A stretch of 64,000 nucleotides of DNA from Halovenus halobia (GTDB taxonomy: Archaea; Halobacteriota; Halobacteria; Halobacteriales; Haloarculaceae), in NCBI RefSeq assembly GCF_051414135.1, contig NZ_JBLKOA010000001.1, positions 1,116,001 through 1,180,000 of the forward strand. The letters run 5' to 3'. The notes under the pieces were generated by a model. It was not told the DNA's origin, did no database searches, and saw nothing but the letters and a program-made list of their open reading frames with translations. Positions 49,403-56,971 of the stretch are shown here, piece after piece (positions within the stretch are counted from its first letter, which is position 1; every line of letters begins with the position of its first letter). The position numbers were made by a program, and so were the translations under genes.

Positions 49403-51097
49403 TCAGTGGTTCGCTTCGTGCGGGTTGAGTTCGCCGCCGTAGTTCTCGACGTGGTCGCTGTACTCGATGAATCGCGGGGCGTCGGGGTCGAACGGCCGCT
49501 CGAGTGCCTCGAAGGCTTTCTTCTTGTCCCAGCCCTGCAGCTTCCCGACGGCGGACTTGTCTTCGAGGTCGTGGTAATCGAGGTGCTCTTTGGTGCGGTT
49601 CCAGGCGTCGAGTCCCGTCTCGGTCCGGACGATGACCGAGGAGTACTCGTCGCTCGACCCGACGGAGCCGACGGTCAGGTCCGCACAGAAGCCCGTGAAG
49701 TCCGCACACTCGTCACAGCCTTTCAGCGCTGCGTCGTGGAAGTTCTCGATGTCCTCTTCGAGGATGCGGTTGCCCTCCAGGTCGTCGACCATCAGTTTGC
49801 CGTGGAGCACGTCCATCTTGCCGACGTTGTCGATGTCGATGCCGCGCTGCTCCTGAATCTCCTCGCCGATGAGCTGCTGGTAGTTGAAGTTCTTCGTACA
49901 CATCAGCGCAATCGTGTAGTCGATTGCACGGACGCCTTCCTCCTGAGAGCCGTAGTCCCACTCGAAGTCCTGCAGCGCGCGGATACCCTCGATTTCACAG
50001 GGCGTCCCGACCAGTGCCAGGGAGATGTCCTCCCAGTCTTTCTCGAACTTGTCTTCCCACTGCGAGAAGTCGAGGTGGCCCAGCGCCATCGTCTGGTTGT
50101 AGATGGTGCCGGTGTTGGCCTTGAGTTCCTGCGGAGTGGTGGCCATGAATCCCTCTGCCTTCCAGGAGTCTTCGTCGCTCTCGCTGGCGATGAGTGCGCC
50201 GTCGATTTCGCCCTCTTCGAGCAACTGGCTGAGGACCCCGGTGACGACGCCGCCGTCCTGGGAGTTGTGTCGCCAGTCCTCCTCGACGCGGGCGGAGAAC
50301 TCCGTAATCGGGTCGCCGGCACCCTTGACGTTGTCCTCGCCGCCGGTAATCTTCCACTGGCGCTCGTAGCGCAGGCCGCCGCGGGGACAGAAGTCCCAAC
50401 AGAGCGAACAGCCCGTACACATCTTGACGAGTTCGGGCAGGCCGTCGTCGCCGATACCGATAGAGTCGGACGGACAGGCCGCGACACAGGTGCCACACTG
50501 GATACACCGACCCTCGTCGATGACGCCCTCGTCCAGTTCCATGAACCAGGTCTTGTCCTCCGGCGTCTCGATGTCGTTCATCTCCGAGCGAATGCCGTAG
50601 CCGGGCGTGTCGAGTTCCGCGTCGCCCGGAAGGTTGACTCGCTCGTCGGGTCGGTCCGGGTCCTCGCGGCCCTCCCCAGGCAGTGCTTGGCTCGTGCCGC
50701 TTGCGGGTTCGGTGAACTCGATGTCGCCGAGTTCGCCGTTCTCGTCGACGTTCGTTGGTGTGCCGCCGGCACTTTCCGCACCAGCGCCGTCGGCCATCGC
50801 ACGCTTGTTGCCTGCGCCGTTGGACTCGGCTGGCTCGTCGGTCGAACAGCCACAGCCCGAGCCACAACTGCCGCCAGACTGGGCTGTCTTCTCGGCGGGA
50901 ATCGTCTCTGTCTGCCCTCGGGTTCGGTCCTCGTTGTCGGACAGCGGCGGGACACTCGTTCCCTCCGAGTCGGTGGCTGGAACGCCAGGTAACGTCTGCT
51001 CGTCTTCGATAGGGCCGCCTGCTTCGCCGACACCAGGGTCGTTGCCGCCGAGCGCAGGGCTGTCTTCGACGAGTTCGGGCTCTTCGTCAGTCGCCAT
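49403..51097 (-). CDS. F420-dehydrogenase beta-subunit-like ferredoxin oxidoreductase
   Basis: 564 residues from the ATG at 51097. The first about 170 residues are low-complexity Asp/Glu/Gly sequence with a CGSGCGC cluster. Two [4Fe-4S] ferredoxin motifs follow (CIQCGTCVAACP and CTGCSLCWDFCP). A long FrhB-like domain contains GVVTGVLSQLLEEGEIDGALIA, FEKDWEDISLALVGTPCEIEGIRAL, LMCTKNFNYQQLI and KGCDECADFTGFCADLTVG. FrhB-type proteins transfer electrons from reduced F420 through Fe-S centres. It overlaps the sulfite/nitrite reductase gene by 11 nt and would supply it with electrons, like the fused Fsr of methanogens, but split in two genes here. Confidence 0.82.
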   Translation of the reverse strand: MATDEEPELVEDSPALGGNDPGVGEAGGPIEDEQTLPGVPATDSEGTSVPPLSDNEDRTRGQTETIPAEKTAQSGGSCGSGCGCSTDEPAESNGAGNKRAMADGAGAESAGGTPTNVDENGELGDIEFTEPASGTSQALPGEGREDPDRPDERVNLPGDAELDTPGYGIRSEMNDIETPEDKTWFMELDEGVIDEGRCIQCGTCVAACPSDSIGIGDDGLPELVKMCTGCSLCWDFCPRGGLRYERQWKITGGEDNVKGAGDPITEFSARVEEDWRHNSQDGGVVTGVLSQLLEEGEIDGALIASESDEDSWKAEGFMATTPQELKANTGTIYNQTMALGHLDFSQWEDKFEKDWEDISLALVGTPCEIEGIRALQDFEWDYGSQEEGVRAIDYTIALMCTKNFNYQQLIGEEIQEQRGIDIDNVGKMDVLHGKLMVDDLEGNRILEEDIENFHDAALKGCDECADFTGFCADLTVGSVGSSDEYSSVIVRTETGLDAWNRTKEHLDYHDLEDKSAVGKLQGWDKKKAFEALERPFDPDAPRFIEYSDHVENYGGELNPHEANH

Positions 51098-52793
51098 GTG
51101 CGACACCTCCGGAGACGTTGGCGTCTGCACCCTGCATAATCGTTCGCAGTCGGTCGTTGTCGGTCCGACGACACCAGTCGTAGAAGCGTTCGCCCTCGTG
51201 GCGTTCGTCGGCGTAGGCGTCGAACAACTGTTCCAGTGCGGGAATCACCGCACTCGCCGGAACTGCGTGCTCGACCCAGTCGAGGAACTCGTTGTCTGTC
51301 CCCAGCGCGCCGCCGAGGCCGAAGTCCATTCCTTCGACGATATTGTCGCCCTCTTCGTTGGTCGTGCCTTCGGGGTCGTCGAGTTGGACTGTCTCGCCGC
51401 GGAAGCCGATATCGGCAATCTGTGGCTGTGCACAGGAGGCTGAACAGCCAGACATATGCATCCGGACGACATCGAGGTCGTCCGGCGTGTCGATGCGCTT
51501 GTCGAGTGCTTTCGCCCAGCGCCGGACGCGATTTTTCGTCTCGATGATACCGTAGTTACAGAACTCCGAGCCGGTACAGCCGACCGCGCCGCGGGAGAAC
51601 GGCCCCGGATCTGGCTTGTACTTGCGGGCAAACGGCTCGTTCATCAGTTTGCCGATGTTCTCTTCTTTGATGTGGGTCAGCACGAAGTTCTGGTCGGTCG
51701 CGAGTCGGACCGAGGCCTCGTCGGTGCCGTACTTCTCGGCCGCGCGAGCGGCCTCGGCGAACTCGTCGCCGCCCATCCGGCCCGTGATGACGTTGAAGCC
51801 GACGAACTTCAGGCCGTCCTGTTTCTGGTCGTGGACGCCGACGTGGTCGCCGGTGTAGCCCTCGGTGAGGTCGATGCCACGCTCGTGGAAATCGACCTCG
51901 CTGCGGTCTCGAATCGCCTGCTCGAAGTTCTCGGGCCCCATCTGCTGGACAAGATAGCGCATCCGGCAGACACCGCGGTTGTTCCGGTCGCCCAGTTCCT
52001 TGAACGTCTGGGCGACCGCTCGGGTGAACTCGACGGCGTCCTCCGGCAGGACGAACACGTCCAGCGGCGAGGCCATCCGGGGGCCGTCGGAGAGGCCGCC
52101 GCCGACCTTGACGTGGAAGCCGTACTTCCATTCCCCATCAATCTCCTTTTTCGCCGGGGTCATCCCCACGTCGTTGATCTGTGACTGCGCACAGTCGTGT
52201 TTACAGCCGGTGATCGTCATCTTGAACTTCCGGGGGAGATTGGCGAACTCCCGGTTCTCCGTGAAGAACTCAGAGACCGCTTCGATGACCGGCTGTGCGT
52301 TGAAGACTTCGTGATCAGAGACGCCAGCAACCGGGCACCCGAGTACGTTCCGGGCCGAGTCACCACAGCCCTGAATCGTGGTGAGGCCGACCTCGTCGTA
52401 CTTGGCCCAAATCTCGGGAACGTCCTCGATTTCGATCCAGTGTTTCTGGATATCCTGTCGGGTCGTGATGTCGAGGTAGGCGTCGCCCCAGATGTCGTTC
52501 TGTTCTTCGCCGCCGTGTTCCTCGGGGGCAGTGGAGTGTTTGGTTGCCATCTCGCCGATGACTTCCGCCTGTTCGGGCGTGAGATAGCCACCGGGGGCTT
52601 TCGTCCGCATCATGTAGTAATCGTCGTGAACGCCGTGAGTGTACATTCCGGCCCACTTCAGGCGCTCGAACTCGCCATCGCCTTCTGAATCGGCGATTTC
52701 CTCGAAGGACATCCCTTCCTCGGCGTACCGCTTGACGTCCTCGATGACATCCAGCGGGTGTTTTTTCTCTTTCCACTCTTCGACCGTATTCAT
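51087..52793 (-). CDS. Sirohaem-[4Fe-4S] nitrite/sulfite reductase
   Basis: 568 residues. Two nitrite/sulfite reductase ferredoxin-like half-domains and two sirohaem-binding domains are visible. The first has TIQGCGDSARNVLGCPVAG and ITGCKHDCAQSQINDVGM. The catalytic half carries the cluster motif GCTGSEFCNYG...HMSGCSASCAQPQIADIGF, with the CxxxxxC and CxxxC cysteines needed for the coupled sirohaem/Fe-S centre. It reduces sulfite or nitrite by six electrons. The overlapping F420-type partner suggests F420H2 as donor; sulfite is my preferred substrate, but assimilatory nitrite cannot be excluded. A 12-codon ORF overlaps its start. Confidence 0.9.
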   Translation of the reverse strand: MNTVEEWKEKKHPLDVIEDVKRYAEEGMSFEEIADSEGDGEFERLKWAGMYTHGVHDDYYMMRTKAPGGYLTPEQAEVIGEMATKHSTAPEEHGGEEQNDIWGDAYLDITTRQDIQKHWIEIEDVPEIWAKYDEVGLTTIQGCGDSARNVLGCPVAGVSDHEVFNAQPVIEAVSEFFTENREFANLPRKFKMTITGCKHDCAQSQINDVGMTPAKKEIDGEWKYGFHVKVGGGLSDGPRMASPLDVFVLPEDAVEFTRAVAQTFKELGDRNNRGVCRMRYLVQQMGPENFEQAIRDRSEVDFHERGIDLTEGYTGDHVGVHDQKQDGLKFVGFNVITGRMGGDEFAEAARAAEKYGTDEASVRLATDQNFVLTHIKEENIGKLMNEPFARKYKPDPGPFSRGAVGCTGSEFCNYGIIETKNRVRRWAKALDKRIDTPDDLDVVRMHMSGCSASCAQPQIADIGFRGETVQLDDPEGTTNEEGDNIVEGMDFGLGGALGTDNEFLDWVEHAVPASAVIPALEQLFDAYADERHEGERFYDWCRRTDNDRLRTIMQGADANVSGGVAHGD

Positions 52794-52828
52794 GCGTGCA
52801 CACCTCGTCGGCAGTTGTCCGTACTCAT
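52790..52828 (-). CDS. Possible 12-residue leader peptide of the reductase operon
   Basis: An ATG at 52828 opens the short frame MSTDNCRRGVHA, whose TGA overlaps the reductase ATG (ATGA). It lies 20-35 nt after TATA-like sequences near 52873 and 52888 on the minus strand, so it would be translated first and coupled to the reductase. A Cys and two Arg are in the peptide. It is too short for statistical support, but the exact stop/start overlap is unlikely to be meaningless. Confidence 0.4.
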   Translation of the reverse strand: MSTDNCRRGVHA

Positions 52829-53351
52829 AGATTGGCTCGTCGACAGTGTGGTACTGCCGCGTTACCTACCCTCTATATCGCGGCACACTTTATCTACGTT
52901 CTCTCGGTGAATACCGCCACCCTTCTGATGTACCGGCGTAAATTGCCAGTTCTTTCGGGGTAGTCAACTGGTAGAGTGCCGTAATTTAGCTCTCTTCACG
53001 CGGTTCTGCTAGCAATCGTGACTAACCCACGCGTCGGCCGTCACTCTTACCGGACTTTGTTTCCGGTATATGGGGCCACAGTGGCTTCCCACAGCGTCCA
53101 GTTCCGACCGTCAGAGTTGTGTAGTCACACCGCCCAGCCAACCCCGTTGGAATTCGGTTTTTGTAGACGGACTGCACCGCTCTCAGGAGTGGTACGTTTG
53201 GATTTATAGTCTATGGTAATTGCTCGCGTGCAGCGAGATAATCCGCCGAAATATTCGGTTGTTGTCTTGCGAATCTGGGATGTGACAGAGCGGAATCGCC
53301 AGGAGTGAACGTTCCGGTACAATTTTATGAGAGAACGCGGTATCTTCGAGT
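52829..53351. other. About 520 nt without a convincing gene
   Basis: Holds the promoter of the reductase operon at its left end (minus strand, TATA-like near 52873-52879 or 52888-52895) and of the zinc-finger gene at its right end (ACAATTTTATGAG at 53319-53331, plus strand). Between them is AT-richer DNA with a decayed sequence at 53137-53192 related to 21631-21672. A 31-codon frame at 53213-53308 is not convincing. Confidence 0.45.
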
Positions 53352-53588
53352 ATGCCACATACGTGCCGTAACTGCAAACGGACATTCAGTTCCGAACTCG
53401 AACTCGACCTGCATCAGGACAACTGTGAGGATGGGGACCTCTTCTGTGACCGGTGTGGAAACCGGTTTGCGGAGCGAACCGCCACCGAGGACGGCTGGCA
53501 CTACCACTGTCCCGAAGCCGACTGCGATGGTGAAGGTATTGGCGACGACATCCATCAGGTAACTGACGTCCGACTCCAGACACCGTAG
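53352..53588 (+). CDS. Small zinc-finger protein
   Basis: 78 residues: MPHTCRNCKRTFSSELELDLHQDNCEDGDLFCDRCGNRFAERTATEDGWHYHCPEADCDGEG... The first part is a C2H2-like finger (CxxC, then H...C). The second is a CxxC/HxC-type ribbon, so two zinc sites are likely. The TATA-like element at 53319-53331 gives a leaderless start. Such proteins in haloarchaea may be RNA or DNA regulators, but none of this exact type is assigned. A T-rich run follows the stop. Confidence 0.82.
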   Translation: MPHTCRNCKRTFSSELELDLHQDNCEDGDLFCDRCGNRFAERTATEDGWHYHCPEADCDGEGIGDDIHQVTDVRLQTP

Positions 53589-53607
53589 AACCGGTCGCTC
53601 TCCGGGG

Positions 53608-53630
53608 GATTTTCTTCTCTTTTCTTTCTC
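53608..53630 (+). terminator. T-rich transcription terminator
   Basis: A pyrimidine run rich in T (53612-53631, e.g. TTTTCTTCTCTTTTCTTTCT) follows the zinc-finger stop by about 20 nt. Archaeal transcription commonly ends on such runs. It lies before the convergent HAD gene. Confidence 0.5.
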
Positions 53631-53651
53631 GGTGCAGTGTGTGGCTAGCTA

Positions 53652-54356
53652 TCACGTCTCTTCCGACTCCGTAGCCTGTGGCTCGGAACTCTCGAACACC
53701 GAGCAGTCGGCTATCGAGGCATACTGTGCTGTTGGCTCGGCGTCGACTGATGCGGCTGCTCCGATAAGCAGTGACGCCATCCCAACTGCGTTAGCCCCTG
53801 CAACGTCTGTCTCGGGGGTATCGCCAACGTGGACCGCTCGCGCAGGGTCGACGCCAAGACGCGTCAATACCTGCTCGAACGACTCTGTCGCGGGCTTTGG
53901 TGGACACTCTGCCCCTGCGACGACCACCGTTTCGACGTGGTCGTCAATTCCAGCTGCCTCGATTTTCTGTCGCTGTGCGTCGGCCGCGCCGTTGGTGATA
54001 ACCGCTGTCTGATACTGGTCGCTGGCTGCTGTCAATACGCGCTCAGCCCCCGGAAGAAACTCGACACGCGACTGGTCTCGTTCGTCGGTGAACGCCGCCG
54101 CGACTGCCCGCCCCTGTTCGGGGTCAGCGCCGTGTTCTGCCGCCAGCGCGGCGAAACACTCCGCTCGGAGGCGCTCCTGTGACTCGTATTGTTCTGCAAA
54201 TTCGTCGTACCGTGCGTAATACTCTTCGACGGGAAAAATCGGCTCAATCCCACAGCGCTCGTAGGCCCGCTGGAGCACCTCGCCCGGGGAGCGTTCATAC
54301 TGCAACAGGGTGCCATCGAGATCGAAGGTGACTGCCTCGATTCGGTCCCAGTGCAT
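53652..54356 (-). CDS. HAD-superfamily phosphatase
   Basis: 234 residues. HAD motif I is TFDLDGTLLQYE (nucleophile Asp), motif II TNGAA (TAVITNGAA), motif III Lys in PPKPATESFEQ, and motif IV HVGDTPETDVAGANAVG. The cap is of the C1 helical type between residues about 20 and 100. Such enzymes hydrolyse small phosphate esters such as phosphoglycolate or sugar phosphates; the substrate is not identifiable. It is divergent from the ZIP-type transporter at 54508. Confidence 0.9.
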   Translation of the reverse strand: MHWDRIEAVTFDLDGTLLQYERSPGEVLQRAYERCGIEPIFPVEEYYARYDEFAEQYESQERLRAECFAALAAEHGADPEQGRAVAAAFTDERDQSRVEFLPGAERVLTAASDQYQTAVITNGAADAQRQKIEAAGIDDHVETVVVAGAECPPKPATESFEQVLTRLGVDPARAVHVGDTPETDVAGANAVGMASLLIGAAASVDAEPTAQYASIADCSVFESSEPQATESEET

Positions 54357-54507
54357 CTCTCATCGACAGTTAGCTCCCCCGAGTAATGGCTTCTTACATT
54401 CCGAAGGCGCATCGAACTCGCTGCAAATGTCACAATGGGCCCCAATTTCCCCTCAGTTCGTGGTCCATCGACACGCTTATAATTCAGACTAGTCGTTGAT
54501 ACTCTAG

Positions 54508-55377
54508 ATGAGTAATAACACGGCCTCCAAAGTTATTAACTACCGCGGTCGCTCGTCGGCACTCGGTTTTGCGGCGGTAGCGCTGCTGGTACTGTTGTCT
54601 GCTGTAGCGGTGCTGCAGGGTCTCTGGAAGATGCTCGCCATCTCGTGGGTGGCCTTCGGGGCGATGGCCGGGGCAATTCCGCTCGGGATTCGCGCGGCGC
54701 AGGCAGCCAACGCGACGCGACTGGTCTGGGGCTACGGGCTGGCAAGCGGCGCGATGATCACCAGCGCTGCTGTCTTTCTGTTGCCACAGGCTATCGGCTT
54801 CAACCCTCGCGTCGGTGGGTTCGGCGTCGCTGCCGGGATTCTCGTCGGCTTTGGCTCACACGTCGTTGGCCACCGCCTGGCTCACGTCAGCGAGACGTTC
54901 GACAACACGGCCGTCCAACTGACTGCACACGCCCTCTCGGCGGGTGTCATCATCGGGCTGGTGTACGGGTCGATGCCGGAACTCGGACTCCTGCTTGGAC
55001 TCGCAATCGTCTCGCACAAGGGTCCCGCTGGCTACGCTGCTGCCCGGCGACTGGCCAGCGACGACCGTTCTGCCTCGGTTATTCTGTTGCCTGCGACCGG
55101 CGTCGGTATCGCCGGGATTCCGTCCGCACTCGTCCAGTTACCAATCGGCGCGCTCGGCCGGGCCGCAATCTTTGGCTTCGCTGCCGGTATCTTTTTGCAC
55201 ATCGCGATGGACTTCCTGCCCGAGTGTGAGGTCGGCGGCGAAGTCGGCGAGGTTGCGGAACTCTCGGACAACGCGCATCACCTCCTCGACCGACTCCGAA
55301 TCCACGCTGTGCTCAGTACCTCCCTGGGCGGTGTCGTCGTTTTTGCGCTCTGGCTCGTTGTCGAGTCTGGATTCTGA
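54508..55377 (+). CDS. ZIP-family metal transporter
   Basis: 289 residues with about eight hydrophobic segments. The ZIP signature region is HALSAGVIIGLVYGSMPELGLLLGLAIVSHKGPAGYAAARRL (helices 4 and 5), with His ligands. It is followed by FGFAAGIFLHIAMDFLPECEV, which holds a further His/Glu pair. ZIP proteins move zinc, iron or manganese into the cytoplasm. The usual HxxxH metal-binding loop between helices 3 and 4 is not apparent, so metal selectivity is unknown. The TATA-like GCTTATAATTC near 54475-54485 is about 25 nt upstream. Confidence 0.8.
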   Translation: MSNNTASKVINYRGRSSALGFAAVALLVLLSAVAVLQGLWKMLAISWVAFGAMAGAIPLGIRAAQAANATRLVWGYGLASGAMITSAAVFLLPQAIGFNPRVGGFGVAAGILVGFGSHVVGHRLAHVSETFDNTAVQLTAHALSAGVIIGLVYGSMPELGLLLGLAIVSHKGPAGYAAARRLASDDRSASVILLPATGVGIAGIPSALVQLPIGALGRAAIFGFAAGIFLHIAMDFLPECEVGGEVGEVAELSDNAHHLLDRLRIHAVLSTSLGGVVVFALWLVVESGF

Positions 55378-55512
55378 CGGCCGTTCCGGCTTACTTTTCT
55401 GTAGATCTCGATACCCGACTGCGCTGGACTCACCAGCGGCTGAGAAATTGCTGCGAGACAGCTGTCCAACCAGAGCTTAATACGTATCACGTTCTACTGT
55501 CATTAGAGCCTA

Positions 55513-56070
55513 ATGAACGAGCTTGAGACAGTGCTGCAAAAGTACGCCACCAGTCAAGACCTCATGGACCAGATTCGGTACGTTGCCGAATCTCTGAGCA
55601 TGGAGTTCGACCAGTGGGACGAGCAGTACGTGAGCGGTCCCAGCCTGTATTTTCTGGTCGTTGCCGAGACCGATTTTGAGGAATATACTGACCCGCTGGG
55701 GGAGAACGTGTGGCCAACTGACCGGTGTAAAGTCGTCTTCGATTCGCCCGACGCATTTCGCCGGGTCGCTGAAGATGTTGCATTCACCCGCGACGGAGCA
55801 ATTGTCGTGACTGGGGATGGGACGATTCAAAGACAACTGGTCCGGGTTCGAAGCCCAACCCCTGCCGAATTCCCAGCAGCTGGAGAGCTCAGCTTTCCGG
55901 ATTGGATGGGGACGAAACATATGAGCGCACTGGAAACGTCACTCCGGGAGAACGTCCTGTGGGCAATTACACTCAGTGAAGAAAACGGCCGTGTCACAAC
56001 GTATCTCGATGGGACATATCAGGACTACCCTCGCGCAGAGATTGGTGGTCGGTGGCGACCTGACGGCTAG
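55513..56070 (+). CDS. dacZ: DisA_N/DacZ-type diadenylate cyclase-like protein
   Basis: 185 residues. The DisA_N-type fold is suggested by DAFRRVAEDVAFTRDGAIVVTGDGTIQ (the DGA motif) and by MGTKHMSALETSLRENVLWAITLSEENGRVTTYLDGTYQD, which takes the place of GxRHxxA...SEExGxI. The enzyme class makes cyclic di-AMP from two ATP, an osmotic signal in haloarchaea. In the RH motif the Arg is Lys here (GTKHM), a conservative change that may lower activity. The N-terminal region (LETVLQKYATSQDLMDQIRYVAESLSMEFD) is helical. The gene stands alone after the ZIP gene. Confidence 0.65.
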   Translation: MNELETVLQKYATSQDLMDQIRYVAESLSMEFDQWDEQYVSGPSLYFLVVAETDFEEYTDPLGENVWPTDRCKVVFDSPDAFRRVAEDVAFTRDGAIVVTGDGTIQRQLVRVRSPTPAEFPAAGELSFPDWMGTKHMSALETSLRENVLWAITLSEENGRVTTYLDGTYQDYPRAEIGGRWRPDG

Positions 56071-56199
56071 ACCAGGTCTCATAGCGCTGGACAGCCGAAC
56101 GCAGGGCTTCGAGTTGTACCACTATCGAACGCGAATCTCTCAGTCGAAGGGTCTGGCGCTATCGGTACTATAAAAAACCGTGTTGAGAGCGACGACCGC

Positions 56200-56469
56200 T
56201 CAGGTGGAGGCGTCACTGCGCGTCCAGCCAGGGTCCTGACCCGTGCTGTCGATAACGTCGGCCCGACACGCCGGGCAGTAGTCCGGAGTGATGGATTTGC
56301 TTCGGGGAACGTACACCGCGCCGCCACACTTCACGCACGCATCCGCGACGATTGTTGTGCAGTCCGCACAGACGCTGAAGTTATCGGCCGTGAGCTCGCG
56401 CAACGGTTCGAGCTGTTTATCGAGAATATACTCGTCGATGACCGTCTGGCAGTTCTGGCACGGTTTCAT
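56200..56469 (-). CDS. Zinc-ribbon protein
   Basis: 89 residues with four CxxC pairs (CQNCQT, CADCTT, CVKCGG, CPACRA), enough for two zinc ribbons: MKPCQNCQTVIDEYILDKQLEPLRELTADNFSVCADCTTIVADACVKCGG. No other domain is present. The N-terminal pair and the central pairs are separated by about 30 residues. The TATA-like GATATTTACC on the minus strand, near 56500-56509, lies about 30-35 nt before the start. The role is unknown; haloarchaea hold many such adapter-like proteins. Confidence 0.78.
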   Translation of the reverse strand: MKPCQNCQTVIDEYILDKQLEPLRELTADNFSVCADCTTIVADACVKCGGAVYVPRSKSITPDYCPACRADVIDSTGQDPGWTRSDAST

Positions 56470-56648
56470 GTCGGTGCATGTTGTACCTCGTGATTGTCCG
56501 GTAAATATCTACCTCCGTAATTGAGCCGACCGCTGACGTTTGCTGCACTGCACACGACCACCCCAATCCGTGTGCCCATGGTCACGGGGTCCGTGGTACC
56601 GCGACTCTCGGAAGGGTTATCCCTTCCCCGGTTCAATGTCTGTTTGTA

Positions 56649-56855
56649 ATGGCAAACGGTAAAGTTGATTTCTTCAACGACACAGGCGGTTACGGTTTCA
56701 TTTCGACTGACGACGGCGACCTCGACGACGACGAAGACGTCTTCTTCCACATGGAAGATGTCGGCGGAGAGGACCTGACAGAAGGTACTGAGGTTGAGTT
56801 CGACATCGAGTCCTCACCAAAAGGCCCGCGCGCAGCGAACGTCGTTCGACTGTAA
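56649..56855 (+). CDS. cspA: Cold-shock domain protein CspA-type
   Basis: A 68-residue cold-shock OB fold: MANGKVDFFNDTGGYGFISTDDGDLDDDEDVFFHMEDVGGEDLTEGTEVEFDIESSPKGPRAANVVRL. RNP1 is GYGFIS and RNP2 is DVFFHM. The loop between strands 2 and 3 is lengthened and acidic (DDGDLDDDED), a halophilic adaptation. It binds single-stranded RNA or DNA and removes secondary structure. A strong terminator (56858-56898) follows. Confidence 0.96.
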   Translation: MANGKVDFFNDTGGYGFISTDDGDLDDDEDVFFHMEDVGGEDLTEGTEVEFDIESSPKGPRAANVVRL

Positions 56856-56857
56856 TA

Positions 56858-56898
56858 CTGGAACACCGCGTTCCAGAACTTTCCAACTTTCACTTTTT
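56858..56898 (+). terminator. Hairpin plus T-run terminator after cspA
   Basis: CTGGAAC at 56858-56864 pairs with GTTCCAG at 56870-56876 around a 5-nt loop, and a T-rich run ending TTTTT follows at 56892-56898. The structure looks like a bacterial-style intrinsic terminator, unusual in archaea, where a T-run alone is common. Confidence 0.6.
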
Positions 56899-56971
56899 AG
56901 AGAACTACACTCCCCAGCGAGAGCGCTCTGCACCGTTGTAGACCATCGAGCGTAAGAAATAATACGACCAG

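Noticed and set aside
49214..50992. Open frame of 592 codons opposite the F420-type gene
   Set aside because: The opposite strand carries ferredoxin and FrhB motifs; this frame has no recognisable domain and is Val/Leu/Asp-biased as shadows are.
53018..53209. Short plus-strand frame of 63 codons
   Set aside because: No recognisable feature, Arg/Ser/Thr-rich, no clear promoter, and overlaps a decayed repeat.
53213..53308. 31-codon frame MVIARVQRDNPPKYS...
   Set aside because: Too short and its TATA-like sequence is only a few bases upstream; no ligand pattern or homology.
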